Shown piece by piece: positions 48,836 through 61,520 of a stretch of DNA of 64,000 nucleotides. A program made the position numbers and the translations under genes. How positions within the stretch are numbered: the first letter of the stretch is position 1; the number at the start of each line of letters is the position of its first letter. The stretch comes from Zonotrichia leucophrys gambelii (taxonomy: Eukaryota > Chordata > Aves > Passeriformes > Passerellidae): positions 44,545,229 to 44,609,228 of the forward strand of contig NC_088169.1 of assembly GCF_028769735.1 (NCBI RefSeq), read 5' to 3'. The notes below the pieces were generated by a model. The model worked only from the letters and a program-made list of their open reading frames with translations, was not told the origin of the DNA and did not search any database.

Positions 48836-50599
48836 TCTGGGCTGTCCAGAGATGCTGCAGAGGCAAGGGCCTGAACGATAAAGTATATAGAAAAAAACCT
48901 CAGAGGGAGACTGCACTAAAGAAAAGTGGAGACCACCAATGTGGAATATGCAGGAAATATGTGGCTTCTGGAGAGACAGAGGGAAGGTTCTTATTTTTGT
49001 CTTCAGAGCTGCAGCTGGCAAAGAGATAGGATTGTAGCAACAGGTGAGACAAGATTCGTCAAAGCCATCATCAGAACCACCTGAGCCTCAGTCAAGCATG
49101 GCACACTAAGAAGGAAAGGGAGATGATTCCCAATCACAAGAGAGTTTTACTCATTTGCTGACCTGACTTGGTCAGTTCCCTTCTGACTTCAGATATTCTA
49201 TGAATTTCAGTGGTTATAGAAAAGGTATTAAAAACCCATCCTCTAAATATTTTTGAAGGAAATATTTTGAATTTTTATCATCCTAATACTTGACCACAAA
49301 ATTTAAAAAACAAAAAAATAAAAAGAACAATACACATAGAGCTTGTGGATTGCGTATCATGTCTTCATGACAGCCACAAATTTTTAGATGTTTCATAGAA
49401 ACAAGAAGAACAAAGAATGGCCATGGATGTGCCATGACTATCCAATAGCCATTTTTCTTTTTGGGGATTGCTTGTTGAATTGGTAGAACTGTCAGAGATT
49501 TTAACCTGTAAAATACCTCAGCTGTTATTCAATGGCTTGCAAGAAAGGCAATGAAAAGATTCCTGGCCTTGCTAATCAGCTCTGATTAGTGGGTAATGTT
49601 TTCTGCAGAGAGAGATGGTTTTTCAAGCCACATTCTCTTTTTGTTGTTGTCTTTATTTTTCCATTTCTCAGTATAAACACATGTAATGGCAAATGGATTC
49701 CTGCCATTTTTTAGCCATATACGTATTCTGACTCTGAAAGAATCATTTGTTTGTCCTGCAGTATTGTTCTGCATGTTGCAATTCCAGAATCTTCAAACTA
49801 AATTCAGCTGGAAGTCTTTTAACATATTTCCTACTGTGTGTACATATTTTTTTGAAAAGTAATTAAATTGACTGTTTAGTTATTGAGTCTCTAAAAGCAT
49901 TGATTCTGATGGAAACTAAACAATGAGCCCTTTTGGAGAGGTCTGGAACATAGTCCCAGCTTCCATCTGGAGAATGGAAGTCTTGATCTGGGATTAAATC
50001 CACGTGCATTTGTCAAGTGTTTGGATGTCATGGTGCTAAAAACCATTAAAAGTCTAAAACAAAAAAAACCCTTACAATGGAAAGTAATGCTGAAAGGATT
50101 TATAGGAGAATTTAAATCTTGTTGACTCAGAAAAGAGAATTGAAAAAATGCCCAAATAACATTTGTTAAAGGTAAACATCTTTATGAAAGTTTGTAGAGT
50201 AGAAAGCTGTTCAATAAAAGAAACACTAAGGACATTTTTGTAGTCTGTCTTATCTAGAACAGGCTTGCAAAAATGGTAATATGTACAGAAAATACAACCA
50301 GAAAGCTACTTAAATATACAATTTTCAAGGGGGACAAAAGAGTGCTAAACCAAGAAGAGAATAGAAAGAAAGAGCAAGAAAGTCAATATAGTACATTGCA
50401 AAGAGCAATATAAAGTTATCTTTGTGTGCTTTCACATATTTTTGTCATAATTATTTTGGAGAAATAATGGAGAAAATCTCACATAATTATTTTGGAGAGA
50501 AAATCCAATCATACTCTTTTAATTGTCTTGTTTTTATAACCCTTCCATTTTTTTCCTCTTTGTTTGTCCTTTTTGTATACCTCCTTTAAGCACTAGAAA
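48836..50599. other. unassigned DNA
   Basis: No gene or repeat family is recognised. CATAATTATTTTGGAGA occurs twice, 36 bases apart (from 50446 and from 50482). The frames at 48794-49021 and 49586-49774 have no recognisable features, and the first overlaps the LTR end. Confidence 0.5.
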
Positions 50600-51005
50600 G
50601 ATGCAATTAATCCTTTCAGGATTCTTCTCCATGCTATGTCTCTGAGCCTGTCTTCGCAGGAGAGGTGCTCCAGCCCTCTGATCCTTTTCATGGCCATTCT
50701 CTGGACTCAGTCTAACAGGTGCATGCTTGTTTTGGGCTGAGGACTCCCGAGCTGGAGATGCAGCACTCCAGGCGGCATTTCATGAGGATGGAGAAGGAGA
50801 ATCACATCCCTTGACCTTCTGGCCACACTGCTTTTGATGCCACCATGGATGTGATTGGCCTTCTGGGCTATGTGTGCACACTGTTGGCTCAAGTGCAGCC
50901 CCTCATCCACAAGAACCCCCAAGTTCTTCTCTGCTACACTCAAGGAGTTCATCTACCCGTCTATATTCATGTCTGGCATTCTCCAGACCAAATAAGTTAT
51001 GCCCT
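50600..51005 (-). mobile_element. CR1 LINE with reverse-transcriptase C-terminal fragment
   Basis: Inverted CR1 text runs through 'ggtgctccagccctctgatc', 'gagatgcagcactccagg', 'gtgattggccttctgggct' and 'catccacaagaaccccca'. The minus-strand frame 50707-50952 (81 codons) reads like the C-terminal end of CR1 ORF2: EKNLGVLVDEGLHLSQQCAH, AQKANHI and VARRSRDVILLL are close to the family's conserved string. It is not a gene: it covers only a small part of ORF2, drifts out of the family sequence after the VILLL motif, and lacks the catalytic domain. 5'-truncated near 51005. Confidence 0.9.
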
Positions 51006-51766
51006 CTCTTGAGCTATCCTTCTCTCCACCTGAGATACCTATGCCATATAAGTTTTTCTGAGATCTAAGCTGGGAAATATGTTCACAGCATTTTTAAGTG
51101 AAATGTCTCACCAAATGGGGGTTTCATGTGTTTGAAACTTTCTGGATCATTACCTAAAAACAAGACAATACTTAAGAATCTTTTCACTTGTCCTTCTGTG
51201 AAGTTTTCAATGAGATTTTTGTGACAACACTAAGTCACAGAGAACCAGTGCCTGTTTCATGGGCTAATAGGCAGTTCTACTAGATGGCCACAATTCTTAG
51301 AGATGAGACACTAGAGTGGAATGTAACACCAGGTCACTGTTTATGTATTGTACGTGTGCTTATATATGAAATGAAAGAGCCAGCCATTTAAAAAAAGCAC
51401 AAAAAACACCAAGAAAACAACACCTTGACTTTTGAAATGAACTTCAATTTGTTAAACATACTAGTAAAACACAGATATAAATAACAATAAGTAAATAACC
51501 TCCAGCCCTGGGAATATAACTTTATTCCATCAGGACCTGTAGCACTGCACAACTAATGGAAATGCTGTTAGTCAGCTCAGAGTTCACTTCAATAAATCGT
51601 AGGTCACCCAGAATTTCTTCTCTACAGGTTCTTGGTTTCTATTAAAATAATGTAACTTCTCTAATTCAGTTGCTGGCTAATGGGGATTTCAACTTCTAGA
51701 ATGCAACCTTGACAAAATATATCATCCTGCAAGTAAATTTTCTTTCATCTGATATAATCAAACACG

Positions 51767-51782
51767 AAAAAAAAAAAAAAAA
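51767..51782 (+). repeat. poly-A tract
   Basis: An uninterrupted run of 16 A. It could be the tail of a plus-strand retrocopy, but no AATAAA lies 10-30 bases upstream and no parent sequence is recognised. CR1 does not use poly-A tails. Confidence 0.85.
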
Positions 51783-53739
51783 GGATGCAACTGGTTTTGT
51801 CCTGTTTTCTAGTTTTAAAGCAGGATTTTCCCTGTTGTCTCTGAAGGTGAAAGCAATTTTATGTCCAGGGTTACTTCAATGATGTATGAGACACTGTGCA
51901 AAAATGCTATGCAATTCTGTGTGTGAGAAATGCCCTGCAATATTTTAAGTAATGCAACTTAGGGCTTAGAGTTTCTGTTTCTCCTTAGAAAATAAGGGCT
52001 TTTATAGTTAAAATGTTCTCAATTATTTTATCTAGGAGTCCCTCAAAAAGATGTGAACACTTTTTATTCTTAGGAAATAAAAATAGTAAATAAAATTATA
52101 TTGTCAGAATAAAATTTAAAATACTTTATATAGTTAATCTGCCATCCTTATCCTTACTAAAGAGAAACTTTTTCTCAAAGGAATGAAATTGGTCTCAACC
52201 CTTTCACAGTCTATTGAAATGGTTTGGACATGTTTCATCTAACTTTTAGTACTACAGTGGAATATCTGAGATAAGAGTGTGGTTGTCATGAGCTCACAAT
52301 TTGGTAAATGGAAAGAATTAATTTTTACTTATCTGAGCTATCCTCCACTACTCACCACTTCCCAGCATAAAATATTGTTACAATATAAGTACCTCATATA
52401 TGAATGTCAAATTAGGTGGATTAAATCCAGATCAAAATAGTTTACTGCCTCCTGTAATTATTGTAGAAAAATATTGCTGTAATTTTTATTAGAAATAAAA
52501 GAAAAGAAAACAAAATGGAGCATCTCAATGAACTTTTAGTAAATAAAATTCACTGATAATCTTAAGGAGAAATTAAATATGGTGTTTGATAGTAGCAAAA
52601 TATGTTCAATATTTTACCAATAAATTCATAACTAGCTGCTTTCATTTTTCACATTAAATCCCAATAGTAAAATTATAAGAGGAAAAAAAGAAATAGAAAT
52701 TAAACATCAATTATTCTTGTAGTTTTAGTTCTCTAGAGACAGACATTGTGCTGATTTTTATAAGTTTTAGCAAATATAAGAGAACTTTTTATATGTTGGT
52801 AGGATTGAAAAATAAGAAAGTCATATTCTTTTGTTCAAAAGACGTTTAAAAATTGTATGTTGTTGCTTTGTTAGGTACATATCTGAAGTAGTCAAAAATG
52901 AATAAAGAATGGAATATATTACATGGACATGTTATATATCTTCACTTGAAAGCATTTAATAATCAGACTGTTATTGCAATCAGAATGTTATTAATATCCA
53001 TATTGTTAGGACAGGAATGCTGAGGAATGGTAATGGGAACACAGCATATGCATCTTGCTCTTCCTTTTCCAGTAGATTAATTCCCTGTAACACTGTATTG
53101 CCGCAGCATCTGGTTTTTTTCTTAAGACCAGAGGTCTGTGACAGAACTAGATGTTATACAGATAATTCTTTGTTTCACGACTTATCTTACCTAAAATAAT
53201 GATTAGCTAATATTATTTACATACTTGGGTATTTTCTTTTTCATTCACACTGTATCAATTTTTGCTTCATAAATTTGAAATCGTGTATGTTTTTTCAAAT
53301 AAATAATATCAAGGGCCACTATTTGTTATTGCTTTCATAATACGTATTTTAGGAAATTTTCTAATAGTCTAGTGTTTTGAGAATTATTTGGTTTTTAAAG
53401 ATTACTTCAGTATGAAATCATAATGTATCTAAAAATGCTCCCTCTGAGGGATTACAGCAGGTCAAGCTTATACTGAGTTTCATAATGGAATGAGGTCACT
53501 GAAGATGGAAGATGAAGAAAATGGCCATGGCTGCTATACATTCATGAAAATAATTTTAGTGCATGCCATAAATTCAGCTTGTTCTTTGAATTATGGCAAA
53601 ATAATCTAATATGTATCAGAAATATGAAGCCTACAAAGAGGAGAAAAATCCTAATTTTTTCAATTGAATGAGACTATAGTAATGAATGATAGACTAACTC
53701 CTTAAGGCAATGGCTTGTATGAGTTCAGATAGAAAGTGA

Positions 53740-53776
53740 GCTTGCATAAGTAATTCTGCTTGCATAAGTTAATTCT
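53740..53776 (+). repeat. 18/19-bp tandem duplication
   Basis: GCTTGCATAAGTAATTCT is followed directly by GCTTGCATAAGTTAATTCT: two units that differ by one inserted T. Confidence 0.92.
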
Positions 53777-55239
53777 AAGCAATGTTTACCTGCTGGAAGT
53801 ATTGGGGTGCTTAGTTTTTTGGGTTTTTTAAGTTGGGTGATATCTTCCATATAAGGAGAGCTGTGTTGCTCAATAAAGATAGGTTGATCAATAAAAGGTT
53901 TATCTTTCCTTATATTCTGCTTCTGCAAGAGCTTTGCACATAAGATTGCCCTTAGAAGAATGTTGTTTCAGTGTAGGTGTTCAAATCACATGAGGTTCAA
54001 ATTCCTCTAATGTTATGATAATTAATTGTACGAATGATAAAGGTAGCTATCCATTAAATATCTTGAATTTGAAACAGAAAATTTTTAGGAATACAGTGAA
54101 TTATATCGATTCTATCTCATTCTGTATAATTTTGGCACATATCATGTTAGCAGTTGTCCCCAGTTGCCTGTTAGGAGTCATTACATATAGAACAGACTTA
54201 ATAAAATTGAACACTTTAAAATAATTCAAAATACTGGCTAGAGAAAAGTCTGGAGAAAAAGAGGTAAAATAAAATTGAACTAGAAATAATTTTTGTGCCA
54301 TCTAGTACATCTAATTTAAGTATCTTATTGATACTCTAATTCACAAAAGATGTGCTCCTGGGCCCAGAGCTCCATTCCATCATCTGAAATTGTACTTCAT
54401 GCATTGATTGATATATCATTCTCTTCATTTGAGAAAAGATAAATTGTCCTTAGTGTAAAGCCATAACAAAAAGTTATTCTTAGTACCCTCATGTTGTACA
54501 AATCTGATGGTTAGAGCAGCAAAAGAAGAAATAAAAAAGGTAAATCTCAGTTCTTTCTTACCCAAAATTAATTGAACCTCTACCTCCCATAGCTGAGAAA
54601 AGTTGTCTAAGTATTAGATGACTTAGTTGAAGCCACCTGAGGATCTCAGTAATGCTGCTCTCTATTTCTTATACTGTCTCATAACTAATGTGGTTTCAAG
54701 AAAATTATGACTCGATGAAAGAATTCAAGAAAAAGCTGAAAAAGCTTTACTTTTGGGAGCACTTATCTGAGAAATCTCTTCTATTCTTCTGATTTCCAGA
54801 CCACAGCTTTTTATTCTGACAGGAGTTTTATGATTTTTCAGTTTAGGAATGGAGAGCAGGTTGCTAACATCAAGATTATAATATCTTTTTTAAGGGAGTG
54901 ATGGTATCGCAGGAGAAATTAAGACTGGGGAAATACTAGCTGACAGCTCTAATGGAAATGTCACTGATCTCTCAAAAAAATACCCTGAAATTAAAATTTG
55001 AATCTTATTGTTAAATTCCATCACGGACAAAAGGGAACATAAGATATTTGAGTGGAGTTAAGTTTATTGTTAAACCAAAGAATGCTTTAACACTTTAATT
55101 ACCTGTATGTGTTATTTGTATCTATTAGCCAGTTTATCTATTTGCAGAGAATCTTCACTAGAAAGACTTTAAAAACCTTAAATTAAAATTTAAAAAAAAA
55201 TTAAAAACCAAAACCCAAGAGTGAGAATTTCTTCTCTTC

Positions 55240-55700
55240 CCTGGACATTGTGCTTTTCCTTTGAATGTCCTTCAAAAAACTGTGCCAAAAGATCTGAGGT
55301 GAAGTAGAAGGCAATCCCTGAAATCATGGGTGTGACCACTCTCCATTATCGATCTCAGAGCCCTGCTCAAGGCTTTGGGTTGGCATTTCTTTTTTTCCTG
55401 GCCTGTTGTCAGCTCATCTGCCATCTCTGTGGGGCCATGTTGGTGTCTCCTACCCTGTGACACAAAATGCCGATATTTCTCCACCCCATGTCTGTCAAGC
55501 CACTGACCCCAACCAGTCAGAGGCAGTCCACAAGCCAGCACCCACTGGGAAGCAACATGAGAAGAGGAGAGGGAAAATCCAAGCATCTCTGACCGGCTTG
55601 AACCATCTCCAGCCAGACCTAGATGGCTGATATCACCCCTGACCCCGATGAAGCCTTGCCCTGTGGGGCTGCTGCAGGCCCACAGTGTATTTAGCTATTT
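55240..55700. other. GC-richer unassigned segment
   Basis: A sharply GC-richer island in AT-rich DNA. A minus-strand frame of 104 codons (55272-55586) and a plus-strand frame of 74 (55406-55630) overlap. Neither protein is familiar and both are probably by-products of composition. A retroelement piece, perhaps related to the LTR at 56.0-56.7 kb, is a reasonable guess, but a non-coding exon or unknown repeat is equally possible. Confidence 0.35.
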
Positions 55701-56030
55701 ACTGCACTTTTATTTCTTTCATGTATTACACATCTCCTCCAAATACTGACACATTCACAAACAGCAGAACCCCTTAACTGCTGCCTTCATTCATGTTGTG
55801 TTTTACCCCTCTGCTTGTACTTTCACCCACATTGTCATGTACCAGCTAGGCTTCAGGAATGGGAAACTGCTGAACTCAAAGTCACTGAGTCTCACTGTGT
55901 GCTCTCCCCTTCTCAGTTATTTTACTGAAGAAGACAATCAGAATGTCTGAGTCTAGTTTACCATTTACCTTTGGACTATTCCCAAAGTGTTCCATTCCTC
56001 CTTGTATCCAGAAATGTGTGCCAAGGAAAA
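55701..56030. other. unassigned DNA
   Basis: No feature recognised between the GC-richer segment and the probable LTR. Confidence 0.45.
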
Positions 56031-56039
56031 TCACACAAA

Positions 56040-56720
56040 AGTTTTCCCAGGGACTGAATACAGCCTAAAGGTAGTGCCACACTGAGGGACTATGAGGAGG
56101 GAGGAGGCCAGGGAGACGAAGGAGCCAGAGTCTTCACAGACCTGCTGGGTGGCAGGACAAGGGCATAAGCTGAAAGAAGAGAGGTTCTGACTGGAAATAA
56201 GAGTCATGAAGGCAATCAAGGTGCTAATATGATCTGAGATGGGAGATGCCTCTGACAGAATTAAGATGCAATAGAGACCATATGATGAAGCCAATAACAT
56301 GGGTCTTATTTAATAGTAAAGATAAGATAGAGAAAGAAAGACATAGGAAAAGGGGGAGGGGGGAGAGAGAGACAGTGAGATCAAGCAGAAGATAGTCACC
56401 AGCCATGGATCCAGCAGCATTCCGTTGGTCCTTCTTCACTCTGGGCTTTTTGGTGGGGAGGGTTCCAGAGTCATTCTTCTGGTGGTACCACCTTTTATAC
56501 AGTCCAAGTATCCACAGGACACAGATGCCATTCAAACACCTTAAGGTGATATGTGTAGGAGCAGGTGCTTCCTTTCCCACTGTTTGCCACAAAGGAATTT
56601 TTTATTTTCTGGAGGCATTAGCAAAGATGTGCTAAACAGATCTTACCTCTGATCTTCCAGGCTTTCCTGGAATTAGAGCCTTCCAGATGCAAGTTCCTCC
56701 CTTCTGTGCTTATGTCAAGT
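56040..56720 (-). mobile_element. probable retroviral LTR, minus strand
   Basis: On the minus strand a good TATA box, GTATAAAAGG (56491-56500), is followed by an ATTAAA signal (56309-56314) about 180 bases downstream, as expected of U3-R-U5. The interval holds a CT-rich run (plus-strand purine tract 56330-56375) and is GC-richer than its flanks. I could not find paired TG...CA termini or a target duplication, so the ends are guesses and the class is open. Minus-strand frames at 56031-56592 lie in this LTR-like sequence and are not credible genes. Confidence 0.55.
56491..56500 (-). promoter_or_regulatory. TATA box of probable LTR
   Basis: GTATAAAAGG on the minus strand, a strong core-promoter match in the probable LTR at 56.04-56.72 kb. 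Confidence 0.5.
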
Positions 56721-57239
56721 TCCATCTGTGGTGGTTCCTTTTAGCTTTAGCAGAGTTTTGAGGTGCATAACTGTATTCTGTGAGTTCTTAGAAGTGCCCA
56801 AAGAGAGAGGCTTTATTGTTTGGAGTTTGTAAGATTCAGAAAGACAAATTCACAGGAAACCTCCGAGTTCACACTGCTCTGGGAAGACGGTTGCACTGCA
56901 GAACTCTCAAGATCCAATCCAACCTGAATTTTTTTGTGTCAACATAAATTGAATTGCCATTCATTCAAATACAGTACATTTTCATTTTATCATTAACAGG
57001 AAAAAAAAGTCCCTGAGAATATAAAGAAGCAGACAAAAAAGATAGTTATGCACTAGGGATAGAGTTCCACCTAGGGTTAGGGTTCCAAAAACCACAAAGC
57101 CCAGAGCACCAAGCACACTGCAGCTGCAAAAGGCATGCCAAGGAGGGTAACACAGAACTGCCAAAATATGGCTTCTTCTTTTGCTTTCTCCTCTGATCTA
57201 CTTGTCTACCAAGGCTGCTCTTTTTTCCCTGATTTTGGA
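56721..57239. other. unassigned DNA
   Basis: No recognised element. Confidence 0.45.
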
Positions 57240-58130
57240 ATTTTTGTTAGGATGAATTTTGCAAATTTTTGAGACGTTCTCTTCTTTATAAAGACAGACC
57301 ACAGCCTAAGGAACTCTCTCCTAATTTATTTTCTTTTACCTCACCTGTGTGCTGGGGAGTTCAGAAAACTTTCTGTTACTTCTCAGTATTTGGTAAGGTA
57401 TTTGCTTTGGGCATCCTTGAAATAACCACCAAGCCTTGTGCTCTAAAGAAACTGAAAAGGGAGAATGGCACAGCTACAGCATTTCTCCCATACACCTCTC
57501 TACCTGGCATCACGTTTGTGCGAGGTCTCAGCCTTTGACATAAAACTGGCTTTAATAAATCTGCCAAGGATGAGAATTAGTCTTAGGGTTAAACTTGAGA
57601 AAAACAAGTTTTTTCTCTTATTTTTAAAACAAGAGCTGGTAGGAATAACCTTCAGAAACAAAACTATGAATTGGTCACCTGGTGGGATTCCTCCTGTGAA
57701 AGGGGAACAACATACAAATCATTGTTGGCACAGAGATGTGATCATGGGCCGTTGTGACCTCATCTCATGGCCCTGTGTGACATGATGTTGAAACTGGCCA
57801 CTCCTGAGGAGAAGACAAAAGTTGTGGTCCTGGGGTGGAGGAGAGAGGATGACATGCTGCACACTGTTTTCATCCAGGGGATGCTCTGAAGGTGTGCTGG
57901 CCTCCTTCCCCTCCTGCTCAGGAGCTCTGCTCAATCTCCTCCTCCTGCTTAGTGGCTTCTCCAACATCCGGGGTGTGTATGTATTTAATTTCTAATATGA
58001 CAAATAAAATTGAGTTGCTTTGCTATTCTGACTTCTTCTTGAGTTTTTGGTGCATGATCATCCTCCCAAACCCGTAAGACCCCTTGCTGGGTCTTTCATA
58101 TGCACCTGCTATCTGTGCTAGAGAGTTGGG
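57240..58130 (+). mobile_element. possible LTR or retroelement fragment, plus strand
   Basis: A GC-richer block around 57660-58135 carries AATAAA at 58003-58008, followed by a GTTGCTTTGCT-type sequence. A small hairpin follows (AGACCC...GGGTCT, about 58078-58095), and then TTGGGGGGCGCATCC near 58125. The last loosely resembles the start of a proline-tRNA primer-binding site as found after gammaretroviral LTRs, but the match is poor. A TTTATAAAGACAG motif at about 57290 could be a TATA box. No termini are identified. The frames at 57269-57967 overlap on both strands and are not genes. Confidence 0.38.
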
Positions 58131-61100
58131 GGGCGCATCCTGCCACATAGACAAGGAAATTTTTCACATGTACTGTGAAAAATAGGTGTTAGAATGCTTT
58201 CTATTACAAGTAACAAAAAGAAAAGCAATGAAAAAAAGCCCTAGTTTAGTCATGAATGGTCATTTTGTCCTCAATAACTACTTAATGCTCCAGACCAATA
58301 AATTTGGTTTTCAAAAAAATATTATACATTTCAAAATCCTCAATCTTAACACTGCAATGCAGTTTATCAGCTCCTCTGATAAAGGAGAAAGAAGACATCA
58401 GTCTATCTGGAAGTTGTATGAAACATCTTTATTTAGGATCTAAGCCCTAGATTTCGGTCTTCTGAAAGTATTTGAACAGTCTGTACTGTACCAGCCAGTA
58501 TTATAAGTCAATAGTATATCAAGATCCTGTAGTAATTTAAAGGAAAAATCATAAGGGAAATTCAAATATATCAATAAAACAAATTCTACATCTGAAGCAT
58601 CAAGTTTCACCTAATTAAAAATGAATCATTTAAGCCTTGTCCTTTAAAGGAGTGAAAAGGAACTTTCTTGGGAGCCTGAGGATGAAAGTAAGAAACCAAG
58701 AAAATCAAAATTAAAAAACACTTGCTAGGACACCAAAACATGTGTGTTGTATTTGATAGAAACCTGAAGTACAGAAAGACATACGGTAAGTTGGAATGAA
58801 TATATGCTTTATAAAGATTGGTAGAAAAACTGTGATGTTAGGGAAATAGACAGTAAAACTCAAAGTATATGAGGGATTCTTATATCATCAGTTTGAAGCA
58901 AGCTATAGCTCTTTGCTGCTTCTGCTGGATGAACAATTCTAAAAAGCTGTAAAATTATTTTACAATTATCATGCTTAAATTTGATTCCTTTGTGATGTTT
59001 GTGTAACTGATTGGGTAGATTATTACCACATCGTTTTACTACAACTTTATTGTTATAGCTTACACAGTACTCATTGCAATCAAATTTAGTTTCTCTCATT
59101 ACACACATGAGGCTGATTTAAAAAGGATAAAATATTTTAAAAGAAGACTTTAAGAGACTAGGTTTAGAAGAAAATTTAATATTATACATTAGCTCTGAAA
59201 TACAACAGTATTTCTTCTATCTCTAAGAACATTTTTATTTCATTGGTTCTAGTTTTAATGATAAAATTAGGTGCCACTAATTAGGTGAGACAGTTAAACA
59301 AGTATCTCTGAAGTTACCAGTGTGAGGAAAGAAATAGACAAGAAACATTTTTCCTTTGTATATATTACCTCTAACACTATGTATATTCCTCAAAATAATG
59401 GATAAGTTTTTTCTTTCGTTTGTCATCAGAAAGATGATAAGGTATAACAAAAAAGGATATTTATGAGGAAAAAACCCCACAACAGTAAGAGACCAATCAT
59501 ACTTTTTGCCTTCCCTTGTGTCTTTGTTAATCACAAACAATACGAATTCCCCGTGTTCCTCTTTCACATTTATTGCAAGTTGTTAAAAATATCCTTTCCA
59601 TTCCTTCTCTTTTCTACATTCACCTGTATACTAATTGCCAAGAACTGCAGTTAAAAATAATTTTTGCAAGATTACATTTTTTTTTTCCCCAGGACACTTT
59701 TAAATGAGCAAGCTATCTTGTAGTCTATAGACATTCATAGGAAAGTAAAAGTAGTATTTGATTAGAAGTCATTAGTTTAATATACCAAACAGAATTTCTA
59801 TCAAACTTGTCTGAGAAAAAAATACCCAACAAACAAAAAATTCAACATTTTCGCTCTCAGGAAACAGTAGAAGTTTTATATTTGTGAAACTTAAACTTTT
59901 CTGGAAATGTCTTGGAAAGTTAAATGTATACATCTATATTTTGAAGTTAACATAGCTCCAGGCTAATGTTATGTAACACTGTTTACTGGCATAAGATAGT
60001 TCTCTTAACATGGTTGGCTGCTTTTTTTTTTTCATTCCATTGAGTTTCTGTAAACTTCTCACGACTCCTTGAAATCTGTTGCTTAAGTTAACTGCTTTAG
60101 AGATTACATTTTTCTATTTTTTTATAGGACAATTCGAATTCTAGAACTGAATATTGTCTATGGAAAAATCATCATATATTTCAAAATGTGAAAATGTTTA
60201 GCATAATTTCTAAATAAATCATAAAAAGTCATGACAGCAAAACTGTTTCAAAACAGTGTGTTTTGAGACAAAATCCTTATTTTTCAGTTCTTTTTAAGGT
60301 TTATTTAGGAAAAACTAACTACAAGGCCAAATCCTTGTTTCAGAGAACTTTCTTTTGTCAGTTCCTTTTACATTCACACATGGAGCAATAGCACTCTAAA
60401 TATTGCCTTAGGTTTTAATGAATGTAGAGAGACAATTCAGCAACATGTACATAGGGTTTTATACAAATATGTTTAAAATCTCTAGATATGCAGGAAAAGT
60501 ATAGATTACAGCAAATTAAAACCAGTCACAGAATATATTTCAGTTTCTCCCAGCTCCTCTCCAATAAATAAATATCTGAATAATTTGAAGTGCACAAAAG
60601 GAAAATTCTATTAGAAAATTAGAGAAAAAGATTTCAGTGTGAGAACTTCTGAAGAATTTTAATGGTATGTGTCTGGCTCCTGGATTGATGCAAATTATCA
60701 CTACATTTAACTATGTTCAAGTATCCATATGCATGATCCAACAATTGTACTTATGCACACATATGTACACTGAACCTCTCCGAAAGATTGGAAGTCCTGA
60801 AAGGCATCAGGACAGGTGATGGTGAAGGGAACCCAGTCCTGTAATGAATGTGTGCTTGCACCACATGGCTGTGGCACAGTTGTTTATGAGGGTAGCATAA
60901 AGGAACTGTTGCCTAATTTCTCTCTCCTGCTTCTTGGACTGTGTGCTGGGTGAGTTGTTTGAGAAGCTCACAGACCTACTCCTCCTGTGTACCTGTGGTA
61001 TGGGATCACAAAGCAGGGAAGAGACAGGAGTGCTGATCTGAAAAATGCAATTCACTCCATTAATGGGGTTCTAAAGACTGAGCCTCATATTCAGTTCATG

Positions 61101-61388
61101 AGATTTTTCAGAGACTTGATCCTTTCCTCTGCCCTTATCTTCCATCTCAAACAATTGCTGCAAACACATTAGTGGAGATTGTTCAATTGACTTCTATTCA
61201 GTCTCATTTCAAACAGAGGAGGTTACATCTACATGATGTAATACTGCTTTTGATAATAGTTTATTTAGAACTTATGGTAGAAAGATAGATAAATAAATAA
61301 ATTTCATATTTATTTTTATTCTTATGTATCTCATTTAGACAAAAAAATGTCTGTCAAAAAAACCATCAAAGATGAAGGATTTTATTGG
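58131..61388. other. AT-rich unassigned DNA
   Basis: No gene or dispersed repeat is recognised. 60780-61060 is less AT-rich without family motifs. A GATAAATAAATAAAT simple run lies near 61290-61303. Confidence 0.55.
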
Positions 61389-61514
61389 GCATGTGTCATG
61401 GTTTGAGCCTGGCACAGAGCCAGTGCCCCCCATGAAAATGCCCTCACCCTGGTGTCTGCTGTGAGATGTGACCAGGAATAAGCAAAACAGGCTTTAGCTT
61501 AAACATAAAGAACA

Positions 61515-61520
61515 CTTTAT
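61515..61520 (-). promoter_or_regulatory. LTR polyadenylation signal
   Basis: AATAAA on the minus strand, well placed for the R/U5 boundary of the 1.34-kb LTR. Confidence 0.6.

Larger units (their letters stand above)
51006..55239. other. AT-rich unassigned DNA
   Basis: No gene or dispersed repeat is recognised. It holds a 16-A run (51767-51782) and an 18/19-bp tandem duplication (53740-53776). Frames here (53017-53199, 53725-53928, 54015-54224) have no recognisable domain. Confidence 0.55.

Noticed and set aside
51767..51782. Poly-A run as evidence for a processed pseudogene
   Set aside because: No AATAAA at the expected distance, no recognisable parent reading frame upstream, and no flanking target duplication found.
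56224..56592. 122-codon minus-strand frame with a hydrophobic stretch
   Set aside because: It lies in LTR-like sequence spanning a TATA box, so a translated reading is implausible.
57072..57084. TAGGGTTAGGGTT, interstitial telomere-like motif
   Set aside because: Fewer than two full repeat units, well within chance.
58125..58140. TTGGGGGGCGCATCC as a proline-tRNA primer-binding site
   Set aside because: Too many mismatches and no clear LTR end just before it. Mentioned only as a weak resemblance.
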